Assembly: GCA_018195615.1 (NCBI GenBank)
Contig: JAGTPG010000002.1
Span: 186,001-250,000 of the forward strand
DNA: 64,000 bases
Origin: Streptomyces tuirus
GTDB lineage: Bacteria; Actinomycetota; Actinomycetes; Streptomycetales; Streptomycetaceae
Direction: 5' to 3'
The translations under genes and the position numbers were made by a program. Each line of letters opens with the position of its first letter. Within the stretch, counting starts at the first letter, position 1. The notes beneath the pieces are model-generated. The model was not told the DNA's origin. It ran no database searches and saw only the letters and a program-made list of their open reading frames with translations. This document shows, in pieces, positions 31,772 to 40,740 of the stretch.

Positions 31772-31783
31772 AGCATGCATGCT
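31772..31783 (+). promoter_or_regulatory. Perfect 12-bp palindrome upstream of phoD
   Basis: AGCATGCATGCT, 70 bases before the phosphatase start, in a short AT-richer stretch. A plausible dimeric-repressor site. It does not look like the GTTCACC direct repeats of a PHO box. Confidence 0.35.
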
Positions 31784-31853
31784 CCGCGCTCCGCACGGCG
31801 ATGTCCCCACGCCTCCGCCCGGGGCGTAACTGCCCCGAACGAGAGGACACCTG

Positions 31854-33517
31854 ATGGCGCCGACGGGCCGTCGAAGAGCACCGTCCGAGCATGCTTTCTC
31901 CCCGCACGACGACGTACTGCGCACCGCGGCGCCGCACGTCGCCCGTCGCCGTTTCCTGACCGTCACCGCGGCGGCGGCGATGCTCGCCTTCGCCACCAAC
32001 CGGCCGGCGCGTGGCGCCACCGCCGCTCCCGAACTCGACGCCGCCCGGATCTCCGCAGACCCGTTCACACTCGGCGTGGCATCCGGCGATCCGCTGCCCG
32101 ACTCGGTGCTGATCTGGACACGCCTCGCGCCCGAGCCGTTCGCTGAGGGCGGCGGCCTGGGCCAGGAACGGGTCGTCGTCGAATGGGAGGTGGCCCTGGA
32201 CGAGTGGTTCGCGCTCGTCGAGCAGCGGGGGGTGGCCACGGCCCACCCGAGTACGGCCACAGTGTGCACGTCGACGTCAAGGGCCTGATGCCGGACAGCC
32301 ACTACTACTACCGGTTCCGGGTGGGCACCTGGATCAGCCCCGCGGGCCGGACCCGTACGGCACCGGCCGCGGGCAGCGACGCCGGCGGCATGCGGCTGGC
32401 CGCCGTGGCCTGCCAGGCCTACCAGGACGGCTACTACACGGCGCACCGGCATCTGGCGCAGGAGGACGTCGACGTGGTGTTCCACCTCGGGGACTACCTG
32501 TACGAGTATCCGGTGGACGCCGCGGGCGGGGCCCGTCGCTACAACGACCGCACGCTGCCCGACGTGTTCAACCGTGAGACGACCACCCTGGCGGACTACC
32601 GGCTGCGCTACGCGCTCTACAAGAGCGACCCGGACCTGCGCGCCGCGCACGCCCGGCACCCGTTCCTCGTGACCTGGGACGACCACGAGACGGAGAACAA
32701 CTACGCCGGCGCCGTCGACGAGAACGGCAGTCCCCGGGAGCAGTTCCTGGCGCGGCGCGCCGCCGCCTACCGGGCCTACTGGGAGAACCAGCCACTGCGC
32801 GCCGAGCAGCTGCCGCAGGGCCCCGACGCCCGGCTGTACCGTCGGCTGGCCTGGGGGTCACTCGCCCAGTTCGACCTCCTCGACACCCGCCAGTACCGCT
32901 CCGACCAGGCCTACGACGACCGGCCGCACGCACCGGGCGCCGAGTCGGACGACCCGGCCCGCACCCTCACCGGCGCCGCGCAGGAACGCTGGCTGCTGGA
33001 CGGCTGGCGGGACTCCGACGCGCTGTGGCACGTGATGCCCCAGCAGGTGTGCTTCTCCCAGCGCAGGTTCGACCTGACCGCCCCGGCCCGGGTCTCCATG
33101 GACGCCTGGGACGGCTACCGCGCCTCCCGCAACCGGGTCATGGCGGGCGCGAAGGCCGCGGGCGTCGACAACTGGATCGTCCTCACCGGGGACGTCCACG
33201 TCGGGTACGCCTTCGACATCAAGGACGACTTCGACGACCCGCAGTCCAGGACGCTGGGCACGGAGTTCACCTGCACCTCCATCGCCAGCGGCGGGAACGG
33301 CAGCGAGAAGCCGGCCAACTGGGACACGTACATGAAGGCCAACCCCCACATGAAGTACTACGACGGCCGGCGCGGCTACGTCCGGGTCGAGCTGGGCCGC
33401 GAGAAGGCCCAGGTCGACTTCCGCACCGTCTCCGGCATCACGCAGCCCGGGGGCAGCATCTCGACGTCCGCGTCCTTCGTCACGGAGGTGGGTTCGCCCG
33501 GCCTGAAGTCCGCGTGA
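31854..33517 (+). CDS. phoD: PhoD-type alkaline phosphatase (one frameshift)
   Basis: A secreted metal-dependent phosphomonoesterase or phosphodiesterase used to scavenge phosphate. The twin-arginine signal ARRRFLTVTAAAAML is followed by a PhoD N-terminal domain (FTLGVASGDPLPDSVLIWTR) and the catalytic domain with GDYLYEYP, TWDDHETENNY and VLTGDVHVGY. It has 554 residues, normal for the family. ATG 31854 has GAGAGGA upstream. A missing base in the C run 32246-32248 shifts the frame at AHPEYGHSV. Confidence 0.9.
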
Positions 33518-33543
33518 GCCGCCCGGCGTCCGCAGTACTGCAG

Positions 33544-33565
33544 TTGGCGCCCTTCCCCGCGCCAA
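33544..33565 (+). terminator. Possible hairpin terminator after phoD
   Basis: A 7-base stem (TTGGCGC with GCGCCAA) and 8-base loop, 27 bases after the phosphatase stop and upstream of the protease promoter. Confidence 0.45.
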
Positions 33566-33626
33566 AGCGCGAAACGGGGCGGACCAGGACATCACTCCGG
33601 GCCGTTCCGGCAAGGCCTATGGCCTC

Positions 33627-33661
33627 GTGACCGTTTCACCGTGACCGTTTCACCGTGACCG
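33627..33661 (+). repeat. 14-bp direct repeats upstream of protease
   Basis: GTGACCGTTTCACC occurs twice in perfect tandem, followed by a third half copy (GTGACCG), ending 16 bases before the protease start. Each unit is itself nearly symmetric (GTGA...TCAC). Likely regulator sites, or the 5' untranslated leader. Confidence 0.6.
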
Positions 33662-33676
33662 AAGGAGACACAACGA

Positions 33677-35040
33677 ATGGTGCACAGACATGCCGTGACC
33701 GGCCGCCGGGCGGTCCTGACCGTGCTGGGCGCGCTCGTCGCCACCGGGATCCCCTCGGCCGTGGCGGCCGAGCCCGCGCCTCCCGCGGGCTCTCTCCCTC
33801 GGCCGCCCAGACGCTCGGCGCCGACCGGCCGTCGGCTCCGGTGCTGCGCGCCATGGAGCGCGACCTCGGGCTGACCCCGGCTCAGGCGTCCCGGCGGCTG
33901 GTCAACGAGGCGGAGGCGGGCACCCGGGCGGGGCGGCTGCGCAACGCCCTGGGCGACCGTTTCGCGGGTGCCTGGCTGCGCGGCGCGACGTCGCAGGAGC
34001 TCTTCGTGGCGACCACGGACGCGGCGGACGTGCCGGCCATCAAGGCCCAGGGCGCCAAGGCGGCCGTCGTGAAGAGGACGCTCCGCGACCTGCGGGCCGC
34101 GAAGCGGAAGCTGGACGCGGCGGCGACCCGAGTCAGCACCCGTGACACGCCGCTGTGGTACGTCGACATCCCGGCGAACCGGGTCGCGGTGGAGGCCAGG
34201 AGCAAGGCCGCGGCCGCCGCGTTCGTCAAGGCGGCGCGCCTCGACGCCAAGAGCGTGGGCGTCAAGGTGACGGCGCACCGGCCGCGTCTCCTGGCGGACC
34301 TCATCGGCGGCGACGCCTACTACATCGACGGCGCTGCCCGCTGCTCCGTGGGCTTCTCCGTCACCAGGGGCGCCCAGCAGGGCTTCGCCTCGGCGGGCCA
34401 CTGCGGCAGGAGGGGTGCCAGGACGACCGGATACAACAACGCGGAGCAGGGCACATTCCAGGCTTCCACGTTTCCCGGCAAGGACATGTCGTGGGTGGCC
34501 GTCAACGACCAGTGGACGGCCACCGCGAACGTGCGGGGCGCGGGCGGGCAGAACGTGCAGATCACCGGCTCGGTCCAGGCGCTCGTGGGGGCCGCCGTCT
34601 GCCGCTCCGGGTCCACCACCGGGTGGCACTGCGGCCGGATCGAGCAGCACGACACCAGTGTCAGCTACGCCGAGGGCAGGGTCGACGGGCTGACCCGGAC
34701 CACGGTGTGCGCCGAGCCGGGCGACTCCGGCGGGCCCTTCGTCGCGGGCGCCCAGGCGCAGGGCGTGACCTCCGGCGGTACCGGTGACTGCAGGAGTGGG
34801 GGCACCACGTTCTACCAGCCGATCAATCCGCTGCTCAGCGACTTCGGCCTCACCCTGAAGACCGCCGCCGCGGCGGCCGCGGCACCGCAGGACAACACGC
34901 AGGCGTGGACCGCCGGCCGGGTCTACGAGGCCGGTGTCGTGGTGACACACGCCGGTGCGCGCTACCAGTGCCTGCAGTCCCACCAGGCCCAGGGCGCGTG
35001 GGCGCCCACCGGCACCCCGGCCCTGTGGCAGCGGGTGTGA
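33677..35040 (+). CDS. Streptogrisin-like S1 serine protease with C-terminal CBM5/12 (one frameshift)
   Basis: A secreted chymotrypsin-fold protease made as a prepro-enzyme. Signal peptide (RRAVLTVLGALVATGIPSAVA), alpha-lytic-type propeptide (MERDLGLTPAQASRRLV), mature domain starting near DLIGGDAYYID, catalytic His in SAGHCG, Asp in KDMSWVAV and Ser in PGDSGGPF. After an Ala-rich linker, a chitin-binding-like CBM5/12 module ends AWAPTGTPALWQRV, as in streptogrisin C. ATG 33677 follows GAAGGAGA. A base is missing in the G run 33787-33789; 454 residues after correction. Confidence 0.9.
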
Positions 35041-35057
35041 CGAGGGATCAGGGCTGT

Positions 35058-35091
35058 CCGGCGCCGGCACGGCACGTGCCGTCGGCGCCGG
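35058..35091. terminator. Convergent hairpin terminator
   Basis: CCGGCGCC (35058-35065) pairs with GGCGCCGG (35084-35091), enclosing an inner ACGGCAC/GTGCCGT stem. It lies between the convergent protease and beta-lactamase-family genes. Confidence 0.6.
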
Positions 35092-35101
35092 GCGGCCCCG
35101 G

Positions 35102-36259
35102 TCACGCCTCGGCCAGCAGCGCGTACGCGGTGGCCAGGAACGGGTCGTGGGCGCGGAAGCGGCGGGTGCACAGCGCGGCCACAGCGGTGCCGGTGTCGGG
35201 GCGGAAGCCCAGGAAGGCCTGCTGGCCGAGGGTCGCGCCGCTGTGGAAGTACATGGGTCCGCCGTCGGTCGGGTGACGGAACCAGGCGATGGTGTGGACG
35301 TGCCGGTGCCCGATGCCCCGGCGGAGCACGGGGCGGCACGCCGCGCGCAGGGGGCGGCCAGCTGCGACGGCGCTCCGGTCGGGTCCAGATGGGCCTCGAG
35401 GAAGGTCAGCAGGTCGCGCGGCGTGGCCCGGACGGCACCCGCCGCCTGGAAGCCTCCGGCGTCGAAGGCGGGCACGGGTGACACGCCGTCCCTGCCGTGG
35501 CCGAGGGCGTCGAGCCCGGAGTCGTCCGCCCGCAGGGCCGTGCCGCTCAGGCCGGACGGGCGCAGGACCTCGTCGGTGAGCAGCTCCTCCCAGGGGGTGC
35601 CGGTCGCGGCGGCCAGTGCGTGTCCGAGTACGGCGACGCCGTAGTTGGAGTAGCGCCACCGGGTGCCGGGGCGGTGGCGCGGCCGGTGGCGCAGGAAGGC
35701 GTCGACGACCCGGGCGGCGGGAAGCGGGCGTAGGGGTTGGTGTGCCAGGCGGGCAGGCCCCGGAGGTAGAAGCCGGCCGGCAGGGCGGGCAGTCCGGAGG
35801 TGTGGGTGATGAGGTGGGCGAGGGTCACCGGGGTCGCGCCGACGGGCCGCCCTCCGTCCAGGAACGCGGTGGCCGGTTCGCCGCCGGACAGCCGGCCGCT
35901 GTGGATCAGCCGGGCCAGCAGCAGGCCGGTGAACGTCTTCGTCGCCGAGCCGATCTCGTAGCGGAAGCTCTCGCGGGGCCGCGGTGGGGGCGGTCCGGTA
36001 CCGCCGCTCAGGACGGTGCGGTGGCCCCGCCGGGAGAGAGCGAAGACGACGTCCGGGGCGTCGGACGCGGTGATGGCGTCTGCCAGCCGCTCACCGAGCG
36101 GCCCGTCGACCGGGGGACGGGCGGGGCCGCCGCCGGGCCCTCGCCCGGTGCTGTGTCCCGCACGGGGTGAGGCCTGCTCCGCGGTTCCGCGCGCAGGGTC
36201 GAGGGGTCGGTGTCGTCGAGGGGTTCGCCTGGCCAGAACGTGTGTGGGCGGGTCGTCAT
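35102..36259 (-). CDS. Beta-lactamase-fold serine hydrolase, last gene of peptide operon (frameshifted)
   Basis: A 386-residue serine hydrolase of the class C beta-lactamase/DD-peptidase/esterase fold: SATK (catalytic Ser-x-x-Lys), LITHTSGLP, YSNYGVAVLG (Tyr-x-Asn) and a late HSGAT replacing the usual His/Lys-x-Gly. I see no signal peptide, so it is likely cytoplasmic. It overlaps the upstream gene as ATGA and ends the unrecognised operon. Three single-base losses break it: 36112-36116, 35712-35714 and 35350-35354. It could act as an esterase, amidase or peptidase on the operon's product; that is inference. Confidence 0.82.
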
Positions 36260-37171
36260 GAGGCCTGCGCCAGGCGGGACAGGGACCGGGAGGTGGCCAG
36301 TACGGAGGCGTAGGCGGCGACCAGGGTCGGGTGGTAGACGATGTCGAACACCTCGTCGGGGGCGCCCTCGGGCATCGTCCGCAGGGCGGGCATGGCGCCG
36401 TCGGGCTGCTGTGCGGCGGCGAAGCCCTCCCAGGCCCGTTCGTCCAGGGTGGGGTGGGGCAGACAGGCGTCGACCACGAGCAGTTCGCCGAGCAGGTCCC
36501 AGCGCTCCAGGTCCAGCCAGTCGTCGATCCACACCGGCAGCCAGGTCGCGAGATAGTTGGCGGTGGCGGGCGGCAGGCCGTCGGGCCGCTCCCCCAGTCG
36601 GTGAGGTGGAAGACGTTGTGCGTGACGTCGTAGGCGATGTGCCCCTCCACCGTCCAGGGCTCGGCGTGCGGGCCAGCCAGGTCGTGTCCCGTAGTGCGGC
36701 CTCCGGGGGCCGGGGGTCGAGGCCGAACCGGCGCTGGAACGCGGACAGGCCGAGCCGCCGCGTGGGGGTGGCCTCGAACGCCACCCAGCTGTCCAGCCGG
36801 TGGTTCAGGACCGCCGCCCGCTCCACCTCCGGCTGGCTGTAACCGAGTTCCTTGAAGGGGAGGTACACCTCGAACGGGATGGGTGAGATCGGCTCCGTGA
36901 GCTGCCCGCGCACCAGCATGCGCCCGCCGTCCAGCGTCTCGCGCCAGGCGTGGTCGAGGAGTTGCCGGGCGAGCTGCGCCTGGCGGGATCCCGCGACACC
37001 CTCGCGGAACAACACCTTGCAGATCATGGCGAGTTCGCCGATGGGTTTGAAGCGCTCCAGGAAGCCGATCTCCGGGTCGACGTCGGGTTCCAGCCGGAAT
37101 CCGTCGCGGTGGGCCCAGAGCCACTCCAGGGCGCCGGCTCCGACGTTGTGGATCAGGCGGGTGTCGGTCAT
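36256..37171 (-). CDS. Uncharacterised helical protein, paralogue B (frameshifted)
   Basis: A 305-residue soluble protein without a recognised family. It aligns with the next gene upstream: FKPIGELAMICK, PFEVYLPF, PTRRLGL, EPWTVEGHIAY, THNVFHLTDWG, WLPVWIDDWLDLERWD, the QW-like WEGFAAAQQPDGAMP, and VYHPTLVAAYASVLA. The repeated helix pairs recall an alpha/alpha barrel such as prenyltransferases or terpene cyclases, but no metal motif is seen. Coupled by ATGA on both sides. Single-base losses lie at 36670-36672 and 36591-36595. Confidence 0.72.
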
Positions 37172-38130
37172 CCCAGCACTCCTTGTCCGCCGGGCCGGTG
37201 GTGCGCGTCCGCCCGGGCTCCGTCGTCGAGACGCCCGGTGGTCAGGGTTGCCGCGAACGCGGCCATGAGGGTGGGGTGGTAGTGGGAGAGGAAGTCCGGA
37301 CCGCTGTCGTGGTCCGCACCGCTCCCCCGTTCCGGGACCGCGCCCGAGGGGTGCTGCACCGCCGCGATCCGCGCCCATGCGTCCTGGAGGACGGCGGGTT
37401 CGGGCGGTACGGGCAGGCTCGCCGCCACGGCCAGCAGCTCACAGCCGAGGTCCCACATGCCGGCGTCCAGACAGGTGTCGAGCCAGGGTGGCAGCCAGTC
37501 GGCCAGGTAGTCGGCCAGGTCCGGTGGTACGCCCCCGGGCCCGGCGCGTCCCCAGTCGGTCAGGTGGAAGACCACGTGGGTGAGCGAGTAGCCCGAGGAC
37601 TGCTCGAAGGTCCAGGGCTCGGGCAGTCCGGCCAGCCAGGTGCGCCGCAGCGCCTGTGGCATGGCGTCGGATTCCGAGATGCCGCTGCGGGTCTCGGCGT
37701 TCAGGACGCCAAGCCGCCGGGTGGGCTCCTGCTCGGTGAGCCGCCAACTGCGGGTACGGGCCACCGTGGCGGTGGCCGCCTCGTACCCGGGGTGCCGCAG
37801 GCCCCCCGCGGCCATGGCGGCGTAGACCTCCAACGGGTAGGTGGCGAAGGGCTCCAGCCGCTGCAGGAGCACGAACAGCTCTCCCCGGCCGGTCTGCTGC
37901 CACGCGAACGCCATCAGGTCGGCCGCGCACGCGTGGAGCGGATCCGTGGGCGCGGTGTGCCGGCACACGGTCGCGCACACCTGCGCCAGTTCCCCGAGCG
38001 GCTTCCAGCTGCGGTTCACCTGTCCGTCGGCGGACAGCGCGTCCTCGCCCAGCGCGAACTGCGCTCGCTGTGCGGACACCCACGCCAGGGCGTCCTCGGC
38101 CACCTGCCGTGTCCCCCGTGGCTCCCTCAC
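37168..38130 (-). CDS. Uncharacterised helical protein, paralogue C
   Basis: An intact 320-residue paralogue of the gene at 36256, sharing WKPLGELAQVC, ATYPLEVYAAM, PTRRLGVL, TWLAGLPEPWTFE, THVVFHLTDWG, YLADWLPPWLDTCLD, WARIAAVQHPSGAVP and HYHPTLMAAFAATL. Such adjacent, conserved paralogues suggest a heterodimer or two related steps. GTG 38130 overlaps the stop of the upstream gene (GTGA), and its own stop overlaps the next ATG. No transmembrane segment or known catalytic motif. Confidence 0.75.
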   Translation of the reverse strand: MREPRGTRQVAEDALAWVSAQRAQFALGEDALSADGQVNRSWKPLGELAQVCATVCRHTAPTDPLHACAADLMAFAWQQTGRGELFVLLQRLEPFATYPLEVYAAMAAGGLRHPGYEAATATVARTRSWRLTEQEPTRRLGVLNAETRSGISESDAMPQALRRTWLAGLPEPWTFEQSSGYSLTHVVFHLTDWGRAGPGGVPPDLADYLADWLPPWLDTCLDAGMWDLGCELLAVAASLPVPPEPAVLQDAWARIAAVQHPSGAVPERGSGADHDSGPDFLSHYHPTLMAAFAATLTTGRLDDGARADAHHRPGGQGVLG

Positions 38131-38822
38131 ACGAACGCTCCCGCCCGGGTCAGCCGTGCCGCCCTCACCTGCAGCGCCACGAGCGGGTCCTGACCGCCCA
38201 TCAGCTCCACGAAGTCCAGGCCGTTCTCGAGCCCCAGGGTCTGCGGTACGCCCTCCAGCAGGGTCAGCCAGCGTCCGGCGCCGGCCGCCTGACGCCAGTC
38301 CCTGCGGCGTACCGCCCGCACGAAGCCCCGGGCGACGTCGACCGGACGGCGCCCGGCCGCACGGGTGACCGCGCAGTCCTCGCCGGGTACGGCGAGGGCG
38401 GCCAGCACCCCGAGCTGGTGCGTCAGGAGTTGCCAGGTCGTGTCCTCGAGCCAGGCGGCATCGGGTTCTTCGTCCGGGCCGTCGGCATGGCCCGGGTCGA
38501 GCCGCCGCAGCGTACGCCGCATGGCCCAATGACTCCACACGACGGTCGGGGCGGCGCCGGCGCCGGGCGGAAAGGCCTCCACGGCCTTGCGGAACACAGC
38601 GAGTTCGTCGGGCAGGGGCGGGGTGCGCAGAAGGGTGGCCGGCAGCAACGCGTCGGCTCCCAGCACACGTACGGCCGCGAGGGCGAGGCCCCCCGCTTCC
38701 CCGTCGGCCGCCGCGGGGGCGGCCGCACGAGCGTGGTCTCCGCTCCGGAGAGCGGAGACCACGCCGGAAGCGAGGTCCTGCACCGCGCCCTGCAAGAGGG
38801 GCGAAGTGCCTGACTGCTCCAT
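38127..38822 (-). CDS. Uncharacterised operon protein D
   Basis: A 231-residue, mainly helical soluble protein following the small peptide gene by 20 bases. No family recognised. Visible segments include VVWSHWAMRRTLRRLDP, WQLLTHQLGVLAALAVPGED and GLDFVELMGGQDPLVALQ. ATG 38822 has AGGAGAAA. Intact frame, Streptomyces codon use. Its stop overlaps the next start, so it belongs to the same translational unit as the two paralogues. Confidence 0.7.
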   Translation of the reverse strand: MEQSGTSPLLQGAVQDLASGVVSALRSGDHARAAAPAAADGEAGGLALAAVRVLGADALLPATLLRTPPLPDELAVFRKAVEAFPPGAGAAPTVVWSHWAMRRTLRRLDPGHADGPDEEPDAAWLEDTTWQLLTHQLGVLAALAVPGEDCAVTRAAGRRPVDVARGFVRAVRRRDWRQAAGAGRWLTLLEGVPQTLGLENGLDFVELMGGQDPLVALQVRAARLTRAGAFV

Positions 38823-38842
38823 GGTTTCTCCTGTCGGTCCGC

Positions 38843-39031
38843 TCAGCCCTTCTTGGGGCGCGGGGTGGGCGGCGACAACAGCAGACCGAATCCGCCCTTG
38901 AACAGCGCGAGTGCGGCGCACTCACGGCTGTCGCGGTAGATGCCGTCGGCTTCTGCGGGGTCGAGAGCCGCCTCGATGTCGGCACTCTGGATGCCCGTCA
39001 GTTCCTCGGTGAACTTCTCGGTGGGGGACAT
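38843..39031 (-). CDS. 62-residue peptide, first gene of unrecognised operon
   Basis: A short protein starting MSPTEKFTEELTGIQSADIE, acidic through residue 38, then ECAALALFKGGFGLLL and a basic PPTPRPKKG end. The acidic, helix-prone front followed by a Gly-Gly and a hydrophobic-to-basic tail resembles a leader plus core of a ribosomal peptide product. It has only one cysteine and no canonical precursor motif I can name. ATG 39031 has AAGGAG with a good spacer. It alone faces the AT-rich promoter region and heads five coupled genes. It could equally be a small structural partner. Confidence 0.65.
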   Translation of the reverse strand: MSPTEKFTEELTGIQSADIEAALDPAEADGIYRDSRECAALALFKGGFGLLLSPPTPRPKKG

Positions 39032-39049
39032 TGCACCATCTCCTTGCAG

Positions 39050-39150
39050 GAAGCGGATGCTTTCTCCTCTAGTGCACCTGATAGGGACAAAACATGCCAA
39101 CTTACCCATGAGTTTATTTACATCACATGTTCAACATCTTGCACATGAGT
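39050..39150 (-). promoter_or_regulatory. AT-rich promoter island of the peptide operon
   Basis: A roughly 100-base stretch near 40% G+C within >70% G+C DNA, directly upstream of the peptide gene and downstream of the decarboxylase stop. It holds two direct CATGAGT copies (about 39107 and 39143), ACATGT palindromes and CACATG repeats. I cannot fix a -35/-10 pair. A regulated promoter with several protein sites is the simplest reading. Confidence 0.5.
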
Positions 39151-39190
39151 AAGGGGGCTGCAGCTGGGGCTGCTGCTGGTTGACGCCCTC

Positions 39191-40653
39191 TCAGGCCTTC
39201 GCCACGACCCGCAGGGTCCGGACGGAGGAGTCGGCCGCGTCGGGGATGAGGACGCCGTGCTCGGCACCGCTGCGCAGGTAGTCCAGAACCTCGTCGGTGA
39301 CGACCTCACCGGGGGCCACCACAGGCACGCCCGGAGGGTAGGGACTGATCATCTCTGCGGCGATCCGTCCTGCGGCCCGCTCGGCGGGCACATGCTCGGC
39401 CGGGGCGAAGAACGCCGCACGGGGCAGCATCGCCTGCTCCAGTTCCAGCGCCGAGGATTCGGGAGCCGTACCGGCGGGCGCCGTTCCACGAAGTCCGCGT
39501 GCTCGACGAGCGCGCGCAGCGCCTCCACCAGAATTTCCTCGGTCTCGTCGTCGTCCGCGTGGGTGATCGAGGCGCTGATGCGGCAGCTGTCCGAACCGCC
39601 GACGTCCACGTGCCGGTAGGTGCGCAGCCACTCCGCGGCCTGCATCCCGCTCATGCCGAGTTTGCGTACGTCGATGACGAGCTTGAGCGGGTCGAGGTCC
39701 GCGGCCAGCCCGTCCTCCACGATCTCGCGTCCCATGGGCCGCAGGCCCGTCAGGTCGGCGACCGCCACCCGGACGCGTTCGGCGCGGCGGATGGCCGACT
39801 CCAGGAGTTCCCGCCCCTGCTCGACCATCTGGCGGCGCCAGCCGTCGAGCGTGGCGTACACGAGGGAGGAGGCACTGGTGGTGCCGAGCAGGTCCTCCCG
39901 CTGTTTGAGGGCCTCGGGCGACACGCGGTCGTGCTGGAGGTGGAACACGGAGCTCTGTTCCACGGCCCCGCCCATCTTGTGCACGCTCGTCACCACCAGG
40001 TCGGCGTCGGCGTCCATGCCCCAGGCGGGAAGGGCCGGGTGGAACGGCAGGTGGGCGCCCCAGGCCTCGTCGACGATGACCGGCACGTCGAACTCGTGGC
40101 ACACCCGGGCCACTCCCCCGACGTCCGCGCAGGATCCCCAGTCGGTGGGCGTGATGAGCAGCATGCCCTTGGCGTCCGGGTGCTCCCGGAGCCGCCGGCG
40201 GACGTCGTCCGGCTCGGGCGGGTGGGCCAGGTGCCGTTCGGCGTCGAACTTCGGGTGCACCCAGATCGGTTCGACGCCGTTGACGACGACGGCCGCGACG
40301 ACGGACTTGTGGGCGTTGCGCGACAGCAGCAGCTTCTCCCCCGGGCCGGCCGCGGCGAGCATGGCGGTCTTCACGGACAGGGAGCTGCCACAGGTCGAGA
40401 AGAACGCGTGCTCGGCGCCGACCGCGTCCGCCATGAGCTCCTGGGCCCGGCTCAGGACGCCCTGAGACTGGCGGCGGTCGTCCAGTCCGTTGAGGGAGAG
40501 CACGTCGGAGCGGAACACGTCGAGCCCGACGATCTCGGCCACCCGCGGGTCCACTCCCCTGCCCTGCTTGTGGCCCGGCGGGCCGTAGGCGATGTCGCCG
40601 CGGCGCCGGAAGGCCTCCAGCGCCTCCAGCACGGGCACGCGCGAGTGGTCCAT
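39191..40653 (-). CDS. Orn/Lys/Arg decarboxylase family protein (one frameshift)
   Basis: A 487-residue PLP enzyme of the fold-type I basic amino-acid decarboxylase family, removing CO2 from ornithine, lysine or arginine to give a diamine or agmatine. Motifs: GPPGHKQGRGVDP, FFSTCGSSLSVKTAML, VDEAWGAHLPFH and the Schiff-base lysine in TSVHKMGGAVEQ. The small C-terminal domain ends with PYPPGVPVVAPGE. ATG 40653 follows GGGAGGAACC. One base is missing at 39486-39487, joining HADFV to GTAPAG. Confidence 0.9.
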
Positions 40654-40740
40654 GGTTCCTCCCAGGTCCGGCCCGCCCGGCCGCCGCCGCGGCGTCCACA
40701 CTGTCGTGGCCCGGCGGGGTACACCGACCGTGTTGCACCG

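Noticed and set aside
31465..31773. Metallophosphoesterase continuing to 31773
   Set aside because: That frame runs through a perfect hairpin terminator and ends in an Arg/Pro/Cys-rich sequence; one missing base gives a stop just before the hairpin.
33627..33661. PHO box upstream of the protease
   Set aside because: The repeat period is 14 rather than 11 bases, and the unit does not match the PhoP direct-repeat consensus well.
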